A stretch of 64,000 nucleotides of DNA from Streptomyces sp. NBC_01460 (GTDB lineage Bacteria; Actinomycetota; Actinomycetes; Streptomycetales; Streptomycetaceae). Location of the stretch: positions 2,170,001-2,234,000 of the forward strand of contig NZ_CP109473.1 in the NCBI RefSeq assembly GCF_036227405.1, given 5' to 3'. Position numbers and translations under genes: made by a program. Positions 53,961 to 62,373 of the stretch are shown here, in pieces. Position 1 is the first letter of the stretch. Every line of letters starts with the position of its first letter. Below the pieces are notes generated by a model. That model was not told where the DNA came from. It saw only the letters and a list, made by a program, of their open reading frames with translations, and did not search any database.

Positions 53961-55142
53961 TCATTGTGTCCGGGGCCAGAGCGCGGGGTCAGGTGTGAAC
54001 CGGACACGCAGGACTCCGTCGGTCAGCGCGGCCCCGGAGACGGTGCAGCGGCGCAGCGCGGACTCCAGGCGCACGATCCGGTGGAACGGACCCGCCGTGA
54101 GCAGCAGTTCGTCGCCGCGCCGTACGAGCCTGAGGTCCTCCTTGGCCGCACCGGGCAGGGGCAGGCACCAGGCGATGACGCCGTCGCCCGCGTCCTCGGT
54201 CCACCAGGGGTCCCCGGCGTGTCCCGGCTCCCGGTGGTCCGGCGCGCAGGCCCCGGCGAGCAGGGCCAGGTCCTCGGCGGTGCGGGGCTCGCGTCCGAGG
54301 TGGGCCGTCTCGCGCACGGGTGTCCCGGGCGCCCACTCCTGCTGCCAGTGGTCCAGGCACTTCTCCTGGCCGGCGGCGAGGTCCGCGAACCAGGGGTCGC
54401 CGGAGTGGCGGGGCAGGACCTTGGTGGCCACGAGGGCGTCGACGCGCAGTCCGTGCAGGGCGAGTCCCGTACGGGCGGAGCTCAGCGCCTCCCCGGCGGC
54501 CTGCCCGGGCTCGGCCACGAGCCGCACGGTGGTCGCGTCGTCCTCGATCAGCGCCTCGACGGCGGCCAGTTCGGCGTCCTTGCGGGCGGCGGCCTCGTAG
54601 AGCCACTGCGCGGGCATGGGGACGCCCGCGAGCTGGGCGAGCACCGGGCGCAGGGCGCGGGCGGCCTGGCGTTCCCGGGGAAGGAGGCGGCGGAGGTAGC
54701 GGCGCAGCTGCCCGGGCAGCGCGAGCAGGGCGAGGGCGTCGGTCAGCGGGGGAAGGTCGACGACGAGGACCTCGTAGCCGTGCCCGGCCCAGTCGCCCTC
54801 GGCCACCCGTCGCAGGGTGTGCAGGACGGCGAGCTGTGCGCTGCCCGGCAGCTCGGTGAGCTCCTCGCCGTCGAGCCGGTTGGCGCCGAGCAGGTCGAGC
54901 ACCCCGGACGCCCGGTCCTGGAGTTCGAGGAGCTCGTCGCGGAAGTGGGCGGCGGAGTCGACGCGCACGCAGGCGAGCCGCTCGGCGGCCTCGGCCGGTT
55001 CGGTGCCCGCGGGGAAGGCGGGCACCGTGTCGGCGGAGACCAGGAGGGTGCGCCGGCCGTCACGGGCCGCGGCCAGCGCGGTCGCCGCGGCGACGGTGGT
55101 ACGGCCTGCGCCGCCGGGGCCGGTGACGAGGACCGTACGCAC
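53961..55142 (-). CDS. ArsA/GET3-like ATPase with altered P-loop
   Basis: 393 residues. N-terminal P-loop reads GPGGAGRTT (8-16): the lysines of the usual KGGxGKTT are Pro and Arg. The ArsA-like segment VLVVDLPPLTDALALLALP and C-terminal region otherwise follow the family; metal-binding cysteines of arsenite pumps are absent, so arsenic transport is unlikely. GTG at 55142, 4 nt after the SRPBCC stop. The same pair occurs in M. tuberculosis (Rv2184c, Rv2185c) next to glycolipid genes. Role unknown. Confidence 0.85.
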   Translation of the reverse strand: MRTVLVTGPGGAGRTTVAAATALAAARDGRRTLLVSADTVPAFPAGTEPAEAAERLACVRVDSAAHFRDELLELQDRASGVLDLLGANRLDGEELTELPGSAQLAVLHTLRRVAEGDWAGHGYEVLVVDLPPLTDALALLALPGQLRRYLRRLLPRERQAARALRPVLAQLAGVPMPAQWLYEAAARKDAELAAVEALIEDDATTVRLVAEPGQAAGEALSSARTGLALHGLRVDALVATKVLPRHSGDPWFADLAAGQEKCLDHWQQEWAPGTPVRETAHLGREPRTAEDLALLAGACAPDHREPGHAGDPWWTEDAGDGVIAWCLPLPGAAKEDLRLVRRGDELLLTAGPFHRIVRLESALRRCTVSGAALTDGVLRVRFTPDPALWPRTQ

Positions 55143-55146
55143 GTGA

Positions 55147-55596
55147 TCAGGCCTTCGGGACGGACTCGACGCGCTTCTTCAGCCCGGCGAGGGCGCGGTC
55201 GATGATGACCTTCTCGGCCTTGCGCTTGATCATGCCGAGGAGCGGGATCTTCACGTCGACGGCGAGCCGGTAGGTGACCTCGGTGCGGTCGCCGTCGCCC
55301 AGGGGGGCCAGGGCGTAGCTGCCGTCGAGGGCGCGCAGCATCTGGGACTTGACGAGGGTCCAGCCCACCTCGTACGGGCTGTTCCAGGTGTAGGCGAGGA
55401 CGTGGTCGTCCTTGATCGCGCCGGCGTCCAGGACGAGGCGGACCTGTTCGGCACGGCCCTGGTCGTCGGTGGCCAGGATCTCGGCCTCCTTCACCTCGCC
55501 GGTCCACTCCGGATAGCGCGCGAAGTCGGCGATCACGCCCATGACGTCGGCCGGTGCCGCCTCGATCGTGATGCTCGAGCTGGTGTGTTCAGCCAT
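55147..55596 (-). CDS. SRPBCC family (START/polyketide cyclase-like) protein
   Basis: 149 residues, helix-grip fold that binds a hydrophobic ligand: N-terminal AAPADVMGVIADFARYPEW and C-terminal helix KVIIDRALAGLKKRV. No catalytic residues obvious. ATG at 55596 with GGAGGG upstream. Four nt before the ArsA-like gene; the conserved pairing suggests they act together, perhaps on a lipid. Confidence 0.9.
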   Translation of the reverse strand: MAEHTSSSITIEAAPADVMGVIADFARYPEWTGEVKEAEILATDDQGRAEQVRLVLDAGAIKDDHVLAYTWNSPYEVGWTLVKSQMLRALDGSYALAPLGDGDRTEVTYRLAVDVKIPLLGMIKRKAEKVIIDRALAGLKKRVESVPKA

Positions 55597-55716
55597 CGCC
55601 GTGGCCCTCCAGTGCGGTGTACCGGTCGCGTTCGGCAGAGGCCTGCCGTGTGCAGGCTATCGCGTGCCGGCCACCCTCCCGCCCGCGCCCCGGCCCGCGG
55701 GCACCGGCCGTGTCGC

Positions 55717-56526
55717 TCACCACTCCAGGGCCCACGGCCTGCCGGTCGAGGCGAAGTGGCCGACGTTGACGCACTCGGTGACGCCGATCCGCATCCGGCG
55801 GACCAGAGGCTGGTGCACATGGCCGAAAATCGCGTAGCGAGGCCGGGTGCGGTGGATGGCGTCGAGGAGGGCGCGGCTGCCGCGTTCGAAGCGCCGGGCG
55901 ACGGTGTCGTACGTCAGCTCCGGGACGTCCGGCGGGATGTGGGAGCAGAGGACGTCCACGGGGCCGAGGGCCTCGACCTTGGCGGCGTACTCCTCGTCGC
56001 TGATCTCGTAGGGGGTGTTCATGGGGGTCCTGAGCCCGCCCCCGACGAAGCCGAAGACCCGGCCGCCGATCTCGGCCCGCTCGCCGTCCAGCACGGTGGT
56101 ACCGGAATTGGCGTACTCGGGCCAGAGCGTGGGCACGTCGACGTTGCCGTACGTGGCGTACGTAGGGGTGGGCATGACCGCGAACATCTCGGCGTACTGC
56201 TTGCGTACGGCGGACAGGATCGCCGCGTTGCGGTCCAGGCCCGCCCACAGCTCGCGTCCGAAGGCGCGCGCCTCCTCGAAGCGGCGCGCGGTGCGCAGCT
56301 CGACGATGCGGTCGGCGTTGGCGACGCCGAACAGGTCGGGGAAGATGCCGCGCGAGTGGTCGGCGTAGTCGAGGAAGAGGACGAGGTCGCCCAGACAGAT
56401 CAGGGCGTCCGCGCCGTCGCCGGCCCGCGCCAGCGCCTCCGCGTTCCCGTGCACGTCACTGACCACGTGCACGCGTGTCCGTCGGGTGGGGGTTGTGTGC
56501 TGATCGTGCGGTGTGCCGGCTCGCAT
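55717..56526 (-). CDS. Calcineurin-type metallophosphoesterase
   Basis: 269 residues. Metal-binding blocks SDVHGN (Asp24, His26), GDLV (Asp47), GNVD, SHIPPD and GHVH are complete, so a dinuclear metal phosphoesterase. Substrate unknown (nucleotide or phosphoprotein). ATG at 56526 has TAGGGT (56539-56534) 7 nt upstream, so probably leaderless; longer frames upstream are unsupported. Divergent from the acyl-CoA ligase gene. Confidence 0.9.
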   Translation of the reverse strand: MRAGTPHDQHTTPTRRTRVHVVSDVHGNAEALARAGDGADALICLGDLVLFLDYADHSRGIFPDLFGVANADRIVELRTARRFEEARAFGRELWAGLDRNAAILSAVRKQYAEMFAVMPTPTYATYGNVDVPTLWPEYANSGTTVLDGERAEIGGRVFGFVGGGLRTPMNTPYEISDEEYAAKVEALGPVDVLCSHIPPDVPELTYDTVARRFERGSRALLDAIHRTRPRYAIFGHVHQPLVRRMRIGVTECVNVGHFASTGRPWALEW

Positions 56527-56806
56527 GGAGATCACCCTAGGTCTCCACTCGCTGCTCTGGGTAGAGGCCGCCGGACCTGCGATTACTTCCGGATCGGGAC
56601 ACGGGTGGACTAATGTGCGCCGAAGGCCCACCGATATGTGTGATGCATGAGACATCTGGCCGGAACCCCCTTTCCGGAACCGAGTACCGGTGGGTAACGT
56701 CCGGCCAGTCCAGTCGTGCTCACCCCACTGAGCATCTGCCAGTCTTGGACCGATCCGGTGCGTCGCACAGAGCCGTGGAACCGGAGCCCGATGAGGAGCA
56801 GCAGTC

Positions 56807-58603
56807 TTGCGCGAGTTCAGCCTTCCGGCCCTGTACGAGGTCCCTACGGACGGCAACCTGACGGATCTCATCCGCCGCAACGCCGCTCAGCATCCCGACG
56901 TCGCGGTGATGAGCCGGAAGGTGGCCGGCGTCTGGACGGACGTCACGGCGACCCGGTTCCTCGCTGAGGTCAGGGACACCGCCAGAGGCCTGATCGCGTC
57001 CGGCATCCAGCCCGGCGACCGGGTGGCGCTCATGTCCCGGACCCGCTTCGAGTGGGTCCTGCTGGACTTCGCCATCTGGAGCGCGGGCGCCGTCACCGTG
57101 CCGGTGTACGAGACCAGCTCCGCCGAGCAGGTCCAGTGGATACTCGGCGACTCGGGCGCGGTCGCGGTCGTCGTGGAGAGCGACGCCCACGCGGAGTCCG
57201 TCTCCTCCGTGCGTGACCGGCTCCCCGGTCTGCGGCACGTCTGGCAGATCGACCGGGGCGGCGTCGACGAGCTCGTCACGGCGGGCGCCGGAGTCTCGGA
57301 CGAGACCCTGGACCTGCGCATGGTGAGCGCCAAGGCCGACGACCCGGCGACGATCGTCTACACGTCGGGCACCACCGGCCGTCCCAAGGGCTGTGTGCTG
57401 ACGCACCGCAGCTTCTTCGCGGAGTGCGGCAACATCGTGGAGCGGCTGAAGCCGCTCTTCCGCACCGGTGAGTGTTCCGTCCTGCTCTTCCTCCCCGCCG
57501 CGCACGTCTTCGGCCGGCTGGTCGAGGTCGCCTCGGTGATGGCGCCGATCAAGCTCGGCTGCGTGCCGGACATCAAGAACCTCACCGACGAGCTGGCCTC
57601 CTTCCGGCCGACGCTCGTCCTCGGTGTGCCGCGTGTGTTCGAGAAGGTCTACAACTCGGCGCGCGCGAAGGCGCAGGCCGACGGCAAGGGCAGGATCTTC
57701 GACCGGGCCGCCGACACGGCGATCGCGTACAGCCGCGCGCTGGGCACCCCGGAGGGCCCCTCGGTGGGCCTGAAGGTCAAGCACAAGGTCTTCGACAAGC
57801 TCGTCTTCAGCAAGCTGCGGGCCGTGCTCGGCGGCCGCGGCGAGTACGCCATCTCCGGCGGCGCGCCGCTGGGCGAGCGGCTCGGCCACTTCTTCCGCGG
57901 CATCGGCTTCACGGTGCTCGAGGGCTACGGCCTCACCGAGACCTGCGCGGCCACGGCCTTCAACCCGTGGGACCGCCAGAAGATCGGTACGGTCGGCCAG
58001 CCGCTGCCGGGTTCGGTCGTGCGGATCGCCGACGACGGCGAGGTGCTGCTGCACGGCGAGCACCTGTTCACCGGGTACTGGAAGAACGAGACGGCGACGG
58101 CCGAGGCGCTGGCCGACGGCTGGTTCCACACGGGCGACATCGGCACGCTCGACGAGGACGGCTACCTCGCGATCACGGGCCGCAAGAAGGAGATCATCGT
58201 CACGGCGGGCGGCAAGAACGTCGCCCCCGCGGTGATCGAGGACCGCATCCGCGCGCACGCCCTGGTCGCGGAGTGCATGGTGGTCGGCGACGGGCGGCCG
58301 TTCGTCGGCGCGCTGCTCACGCTCGACGAGGAGTTCCTCTCCCGCTGGGCCGAGGAGAACGGCAAGCCCGCCGGGTCGACGGCGGTATCGCTGCGTGAGG
58401 ACCCCGACCTGCTGGCCGAGGTCCAGCGCGCGGTGGACGACGGCAACGCGGCGGTCTCCAAGGCGGAGTCCGTGCGCAAGTTCCGCATCCTGGCCGCGCA
58501 GTTCACCGAGGAGGCCGGCCACATCACGCCCTCGCTGAAGCTGAAGCGCAACGTCGTGGCGAAGGACTTCGCGGACGAGGTCGAGTCGATCTACCGCGGC
58601 TGA
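56807..58603 (+). CDS. Long-chain fatty acid--CoA ligase (FadD15-like)
   Basis: Adenylates a fatty acid and transfers it to CoA. 598 residues. AMP-binding YTSGTTGRPKG (185-195), YGLTET (374-379), then TGDIGTLDEDGY and GRKKEIIVTAGGKNVAP with the C-terminal catalytic Lys in HITPSLKLKRN. Start is a TTG at 56807 with GAGGAG 8-9 nt upstream. In M. tuberculosis the matching gene (fadD15) precedes pimB in the same way. Confidence 0.94.
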   Translation: MREFSLPALYEVPTDGNLTDLIRRNAAQHPDVAVMSRKVAGVWTDVTATRFLAEVRDTARGLIASGIQPGDRVALMSRTRFEWVLLDFAIWSAGAVTVPVYETSSAEQVQWILGDSGAVAVVVESDAHAESVSSVRDRLPGLRHVWQIDRGGVDELVTAGAGVSDETLDLRMVSAKADDPATIVYTSGTTGRPKGCVLTHRSFFAECGNIVERLKPLFRTGECSVLLFLPAAHVFGRLVEVASVMAPIKLGCVPDIKNLTDELASFRPTLVLGVPRVFEKVYNSARAKAQADGKGRIFDRAADTAIAYSRALGTPEGPSVGLKVKHKVFDKLVFSKLRAVLGGRGEYAISGGAPLGERLGHFFRGIGFTVLEGYGLTETCAATAFNPWDRQKIGTVGQPLPGSVVRIADDGEVLLHGEHLFTGYWKNETATAEALADGWFHTGDIGTLDEDGYLAITGRKKEIIVTAGGKNVAPAVIEDRIRAHALVAECMVVGDGRPFVGALLTLDEEFLSRWAEENGKPAGSTAVSLREDPDLLAEVQRAVDDGNAAVSKAESVRKFRILAAQFTEEAGHITPSLKLKRNVVAKDFADEVESIYRG

Positions 58604-58615
58604 GCCCGGACACGT

Positions 58616-58661
58616 ACGAGGAGGGGCCCCGCACCACGACCGGTGCGGGGCCCCTCCTCGT
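58616..58661. terminator. Long bidirectional terminator hairpin
   Basis: Perfect 20-bp stem, 58616-58635 with 58642-58661, loop ACGACC. It separates the convergent acyl-CoA ligase and glycosyltransferase genes, ending 10 nt from the latter's stop. Confidence 0.92.
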
Positions 58662-58670
58662 CGTACGCGC

Positions 58671-59813
58671 TCAGAGCAGCGCTTCGAGCTTCCCCGCGAG
58701 CAGGTCCCATCGCCACTTCTCCTCGACCCACGCCCGGCCCCGCTCCCCCATGCGCCGGCGCAGCTCCGGGTCCTTGAGGAGGGTGACGATCCGGTCGGCG
58801 GACTCCTCGGCGGAGCCGCCCCGGACCACCCACCCGGTCTCGCCGTCGAGCACGGCGTCCGGGGCGCCCCCCGAGTCGCCGGCCACGACCGGCAGCCCGG
58901 TGGCGGACGCCTCCAGGTAGACGATGCCGAGGCCTTCGACGTCGAGCCCGCCCCGCCGGGTGCGGCAGGGCATGGCGAAGACGTCCCCCGCGCCGTAGTG
59001 GGCGGGGAGTTCCTCCCACGGCACCGGTCCGGTGAAGCGCACGGAGTCCAGGACGCCCGTCTCGGCCGCCAGCTTCTTCAGCTGCCCCGCGTACGGGCCG
59101 CCGCCGACGATCAGCAGCACGGCGTCCGGCACCCGCGCGAGGATCGCGGGCATGGCCAGGATGAGGGTGTCCTGGCCCTTGCGCGGGACGAGCCGTGACA
59201 CGCACACGACGACGGGCCGGTCGGCGAGCCCGAGCCGGGCCCTGACCCGGTCGCCGCCGGAGTCCGGACGGAAGGTCTCCTCGTCGACTCCGGGCGGCAG
59301 CTGCACCATGCGGCCCGCGGCCTCCGGGGTGAGCGCGGCGGCGATCCTGGAGCGGGTGTACTCGCCGAGGTAGGTGATCGTGTCGGTGCCCTCGCCGATG
59401 CGGCGCAGCAGCTGCCGGGACGCGGGCAGCTGTGCCCAGCCGGCCTCGTGGCCGTGCGTGGTGGCCACGATCCGGCGGGCGCCGGCCCGGCGCAGCGCGG
59501 GCGCCATCAGCCCGAGCGGCGCCGCGGCACCGAACCACACGGAGGAGCACCCGTGTTCGCGCAGCAGCCCGGCGGCCCGGCGGGTGACGCGCGGGGTGGG
59601 CAGCAGCATCGTCGTACGGTCGCGTACGACGGTGAAGGGCTGCTCGGCGTCGAAGGCGGCGGTGGCCTCGGCGCCCTCCGCGCCGCGCTTCCAGGTGGAG
59701 GCGTAGACGACGAGCCGCTCGGGGTCCATGCGCAGCGCCATGTTGTGCAGGAAGGCCTGGATGCCGCCGGGGCGGGGCGGGAAGTCGTTCGTCACGATCA
59801 GCGTCTTGTCCAT
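58671..59813 (-). CDS. GT4 glycosyltransferase, PimB'-like mannosyltransferase
   Basis: 380 residues, GT-B fold. N-terminal NDFPPRPGGIQAFLHNMA (9-26), nucleotide-sugar part with SRLVPRKGQD and the acidic EGLGIVYLEASATGLPVVAG of GT4. Closest in layout to mycobacterial PimB' (Rv2188c), which adds the second mannose to phosphatidylinositol mannoside; neighbours (FadD15-like, GT87) agree. ATG at 59813. Exact acceptor is inferred. Confidence 0.88.
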   Translation of the reverse strand: MDKTLIVTNDFPPRPGGIQAFLHNMALRMDPERLVVYASTWKRGAEGAEATAAFDAEQPFTVVRDRTTMLLPTPRVTRRAAGLLREHGCSSVWFGAAAPLGLMAPALRRAGARRIVATTHGHEAGWAQLPASRQLLRRIGEGTDTITYLGEYTRSRIAAALTPEAAGRMVQLPPGVDEETFRPDSGGDRVRARLGLADRPVVVCVSRLVPRKGQDTLILAMPAILARVPDAVLLIVGGGPYAGQLKKLAAETGVLDSVRFTGPVPWEELPAHYGAGDVFAMPCRTRRGGLDVEGLGIVYLEASATGLPVVAGDSGGAPDAVLDGETGWVVRGGSAEESADRIVTLLKDPELRRRMGERGRAWVEEKWRWDLLAGKLEALL

Positions 59814-59881
59814 CGCCGCCGACAGTACCGGGCGGCCCGTCGGCCCTGCCTGACGGCTCCCGCACAGCCGGGGCCTGCATC

Positions 59882-61147
59882 ATGGCGGGCATGACAGGTA
59901 CGAGTGGCCGGGGAGGCCGGGCTCTGTCCCTCGCCGTGTGGGGCCTGACCCGGGCGGTGCTGCTGCTCTGCGTCTTCAAGGTGTTCACCGTGCCGGGTCC
60001 GGACGTCACCAGCGACGTCTCGGCGATCTACCGGGGCTGGTACGAGGTGCTGCGCGCCGGTTCGTACCCGCTGGACGACGTCACCTGGCAGTATCCGCCC
60101 GCGGCCGCGCTCGCCGTGCTCTCCCCGGACCTGCTGCCCTTCCTGGAGTACGCCTCCGCCTTCTTCGTCCTCGTCCTCCTCTGCGACGCCCTGGTGTTCG
60201 GGCTCCTGCTGTACGCGGGGAGCCGTCGGGGCGGGCGCGAGGCCGGCGCGTGGCTGTGGGTGGCGGGTGTACCGCTGCTCGGCCCGACCGTGTACGCCCG
60301 CTACGACCTGATGGTGACGGCCGTGGCGGTGGCCGCCCTGCTGGCGGGGGTGCGGCACCCGAGGATGCTGGGGGCGCTGGCCGCCTTCGGCACGCTGCTG
60401 AAGGTGTGGCCGGCGCTGCTGCTGGTGGGCACCGCACGGGGCAGGGACACGCGCAGGTCCTGGTCGGCGGCGGCGGTGACGGCGGCCGTGCTGGTCCTGG
60501 TGTCGGCGGTGGTGGCGCCCGGGGCGTTCGCCTTCCTGACGTTCCAGCGGGACCGGGGGCTGGAGATCGAGTCGCTGGGGGCCCTGGTCTTCCACGTGGC
60601 CCGGCAGTTCGGCTGGGAGGGCCGGGTGGAGCTGCGCTACGGCTCGATGGAGTTCGCCGGCCCGCACGTGGCCCTGGTCAGCACGCTGGCCCTGGCGCTG
60701 AGTGTGTTCGCCTTCGGCTGGCTGCTGCTGTGGCGGCTGCGGGCCCGGATCTCCGAGGTGCACACCCCGGCGGACGCGGCGTTCACCGCGGTGCTGCTGT
60801 TCACCGTGACCAGCCGGGTCATCAGCCCCCAGTACATGGTGTGGCCGCTCGGTGTCGGCGCGGTCTGCCTGGTCTTCCGCGGCAGCCGGATGGCGCTGCC
60901 CGCGTGCCTGGTGCTGGTGGCCACCGGCGTCACCCTGCTGGAGTTCCCGCTCGGCTTCGCGCACGTGGTGGCCAGTGACGCGGAGGGCGTGGCGCTCATG
61001 GCCGTACGCAACGGCCTGCTGGCCGTCGCGGCGGTGAGCGCGGCCCGGCGGCTGTGGCGGGCCACCGTACCGGGGGCGCGGAAGGGGCGCGGGGCGGCGC
61101 GGATCAGCCGAGCCGGGCGCGCAGATACTCCCGCCAGCGCGCCGTGA
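59882..61147 (+). CDS. GT87-type integral membrane glycosyltransferase (DUF2029)
   Basis: 421 residues with about ten membrane helices. First large loop contains the acidic DVTSDVSAIYRGWYE segment expected for polyprenyl-phosphate-mannose-dependent GT-C enzymes, and TWQYPPAAA follows. Such enzymes add mannose outside the membrane; Rv2181 is the mycobacterial counterpart in similar gene order. ATG 59882 or 59891 (three codons later) both possible. The 3' end overlaps the next, convergent gene by 44 bp. Confidence 0.85.
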   Translation: MAGMTGTSGRGGRALSLAVWGLTRAVLLLCVFKVFTVPGPDVTSDVSAIYRGWYEVLRAGSYPLDDVTWQYPPAAALAVLSPDLLPFLEYASAFFVLVLLCDALVFGLLLYAGSRRGGREAGAWLWVAGVPLLGPTVYARYDLMVTAVAVAALLAGVRHPRMLGALAAFGTLLKVWPALLLVGTARGRDTRRSWSAAAVTAAVLVLVSAVVAPGAFAFLTFQRDRGLEIESLGALVFHVARQFGWEGRVELRYGSMEFAGPHVALVSTLALALSVFAFGWLLLWRLRARISEVHTPADAAFTAVLLFTVTSRVISPQYMVWPLGVGAVCLVFRGSRMALPACLVLVATGVTLLEFPLGFAHVVASDAEGVALMAVRNGLLAVAAVSAARRLWRATVPGARKGRGAARISRAGRADTPASAP

Positions 61148-62357
61148 AGTCCTGGGGTGTGGTGCCGAGCACCGTGTGCATGGCCTGCTCCACGGCCCCG
61201 TCCCGCTCCGAACGGCTCCCCACGGCCTCGTAGAACGCGATCAGCTCCTCCTCGCCCCAGTCCCGCGCGATCAGCTCGCAGGCCAGCCAGCCGCCCTCGT
61301 AGGCCCGGGAGAGCTCCGCCGGGTCCTCACCGAAGCCGAACTCCTCGTCGGCCGGCAGCTCCGCGGGCAGGTCACCGCGGCGGACCGCCTCGGCGAGCTC
61401 CGGTGCGAGCTCCGCGGCCGTGCGGCTCTCCCCGCGGTAGGCGGTCCGGTCGGCGAAGCCCTCGGAGAGCCAGACGGGCGTGGCGGCGGAGGTGTGCGCC
61501 CGGGTCGCCACATGGGTGGTCTCGTGGGTGAGGACGACCCGCTGCCCGAAGTCGCCGAGCATCCCGTACGCCTGGGGGTTGACGATGATCCGGTCCGCCG
61601 GCGCCCTGCCGCTGCCTCCGACCTTGCCGGTCGTGACGGCCGCTATGTCCCGGTAGCTGGCCGCGGGTGAGTCCAGGAGCCCGGCCATGTCCTCCACGGA
61701 CCCGGGGACGAGCACCACGACCCGCTGTGCCCAGGGCTCCGGCCAGGCCTCCGTGACGGCCGGGACGGCCCGGTCGGCGGTGGCCGCGATCCGGCGCAGC
61801 TCGGCCGTCGTCCGCCCGACCCCGAGGACCAGGCTGCGGGTGCCCCGTACGACCTCGACGTCGCCCTGCTGCCAGAGCTGCGCCGGGGCGCCGTCGGCGG
61901 CCCGGTCCGCGGCGATGTACCAGGTGCGGTCCTCACCGCGGCGGACCAGCTCCACCGTGCGGGAGGAGGACACGGGCGCCCGGTCGTAGCCCTCGATCCG
62001 GTAGCGCAGCTCGACCTCGGCGGTGACCCGGTCCGCGCCTTCGGCGGTCACGTCGTTCACCTCGTACGCCCAGGACTCCAGGGGTACGTCGGCGAGGTGG
62101 TGCAGCTCGGTGCGCTGGGCGGCCCGGAAGGAGGCGGCCCGGGGGTCGAGCGCGGCCAGGTAGGCGTCGGTGTCGTGCTCCATGACCGCCGCCGCCCGGC
62201 GGTCCAGGGTGGCCCGGACCTCCTGGGCGGTGATCCCGGTGGCGGTGTCCCGGGGGCCGGAGCAGGCGGGCGCGAGCAGCAGGGCGGCGAGCACGGCACC
62301 CGCCGTGCTCCGCCTGCGGGTGCGCTCCCGCCGCGCGTCCTGCGTCCGAACAGCCAT
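61104..62357 (-). CDS. Predicted lipoprotein, gluzincin-type metallopeptidase
   Basis: 417 residues. Signal peptide with a lipobox LLAPAC, Cys32 as lipidation site. A first domain of about 150 residues resembles an NTF2-like/SnoaL fold; the second holds HETTH (His278, Glu279, His282) and WLSEGFAD with Glu299, the zinc-site pattern of gluzincins. No known family is clear. The ATG at 62357 gives a good signal peptide. Lies 16 nt after the NlpC/P60 gene; both are exported, so a wall-related role is plausible. Confidence 0.82.
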   Translation of the reverse strand: MAVRTQDARRERTRRRSTAGAVLAALLLAPACSGPRDTATGITAQEVRATLDRRAAAVMEHDTDAYLAALDPRAASFRAAQRTELHHLADVPLESWAYEVNDVTAEGADRVTAEVELRYRIEGYDRAPVSSSRTVELVRRGEDRTWYIAADRAADGAPAQLWQQGDVEVVRGTRSLVLGVGRTTAELRRIAATADRAVPAVTEAWPEPWAQRVVVLVPGSVEDMAGLLDSPAASYRDIAAVTTGKVGGSGRAPADRIIVNPQAYGMLGDFGQRVVLTHETTHVATRAHTSAATPVWLSEGFADRTAYRGESRTAAELAPELAEAVRRGDLPAELPADEEFGFGEDPAELSRAYEGGWLACELIARDWGEEELIAFYEAVGSRSERDGAVEQAMHTVLGTTPQDFTARWREYLRARLG

Positions 62358-62373
62358 CCAGCCGATCGTACGG

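Noticed and set aside
52237..54600. 787-codon open frame on the plus strand over glkA and the DUF5304 gene
   Set aside because: Antisense shadow of real genes; no domain, no ribosome site, low-complexity composition.
53961..55142. Arsenite efflux ATPase (ArsA) for metal resistance
   Set aside because: Arsenite-binding cysteines and P-loop lysines are missing and no arsB/arsC lies nearby.
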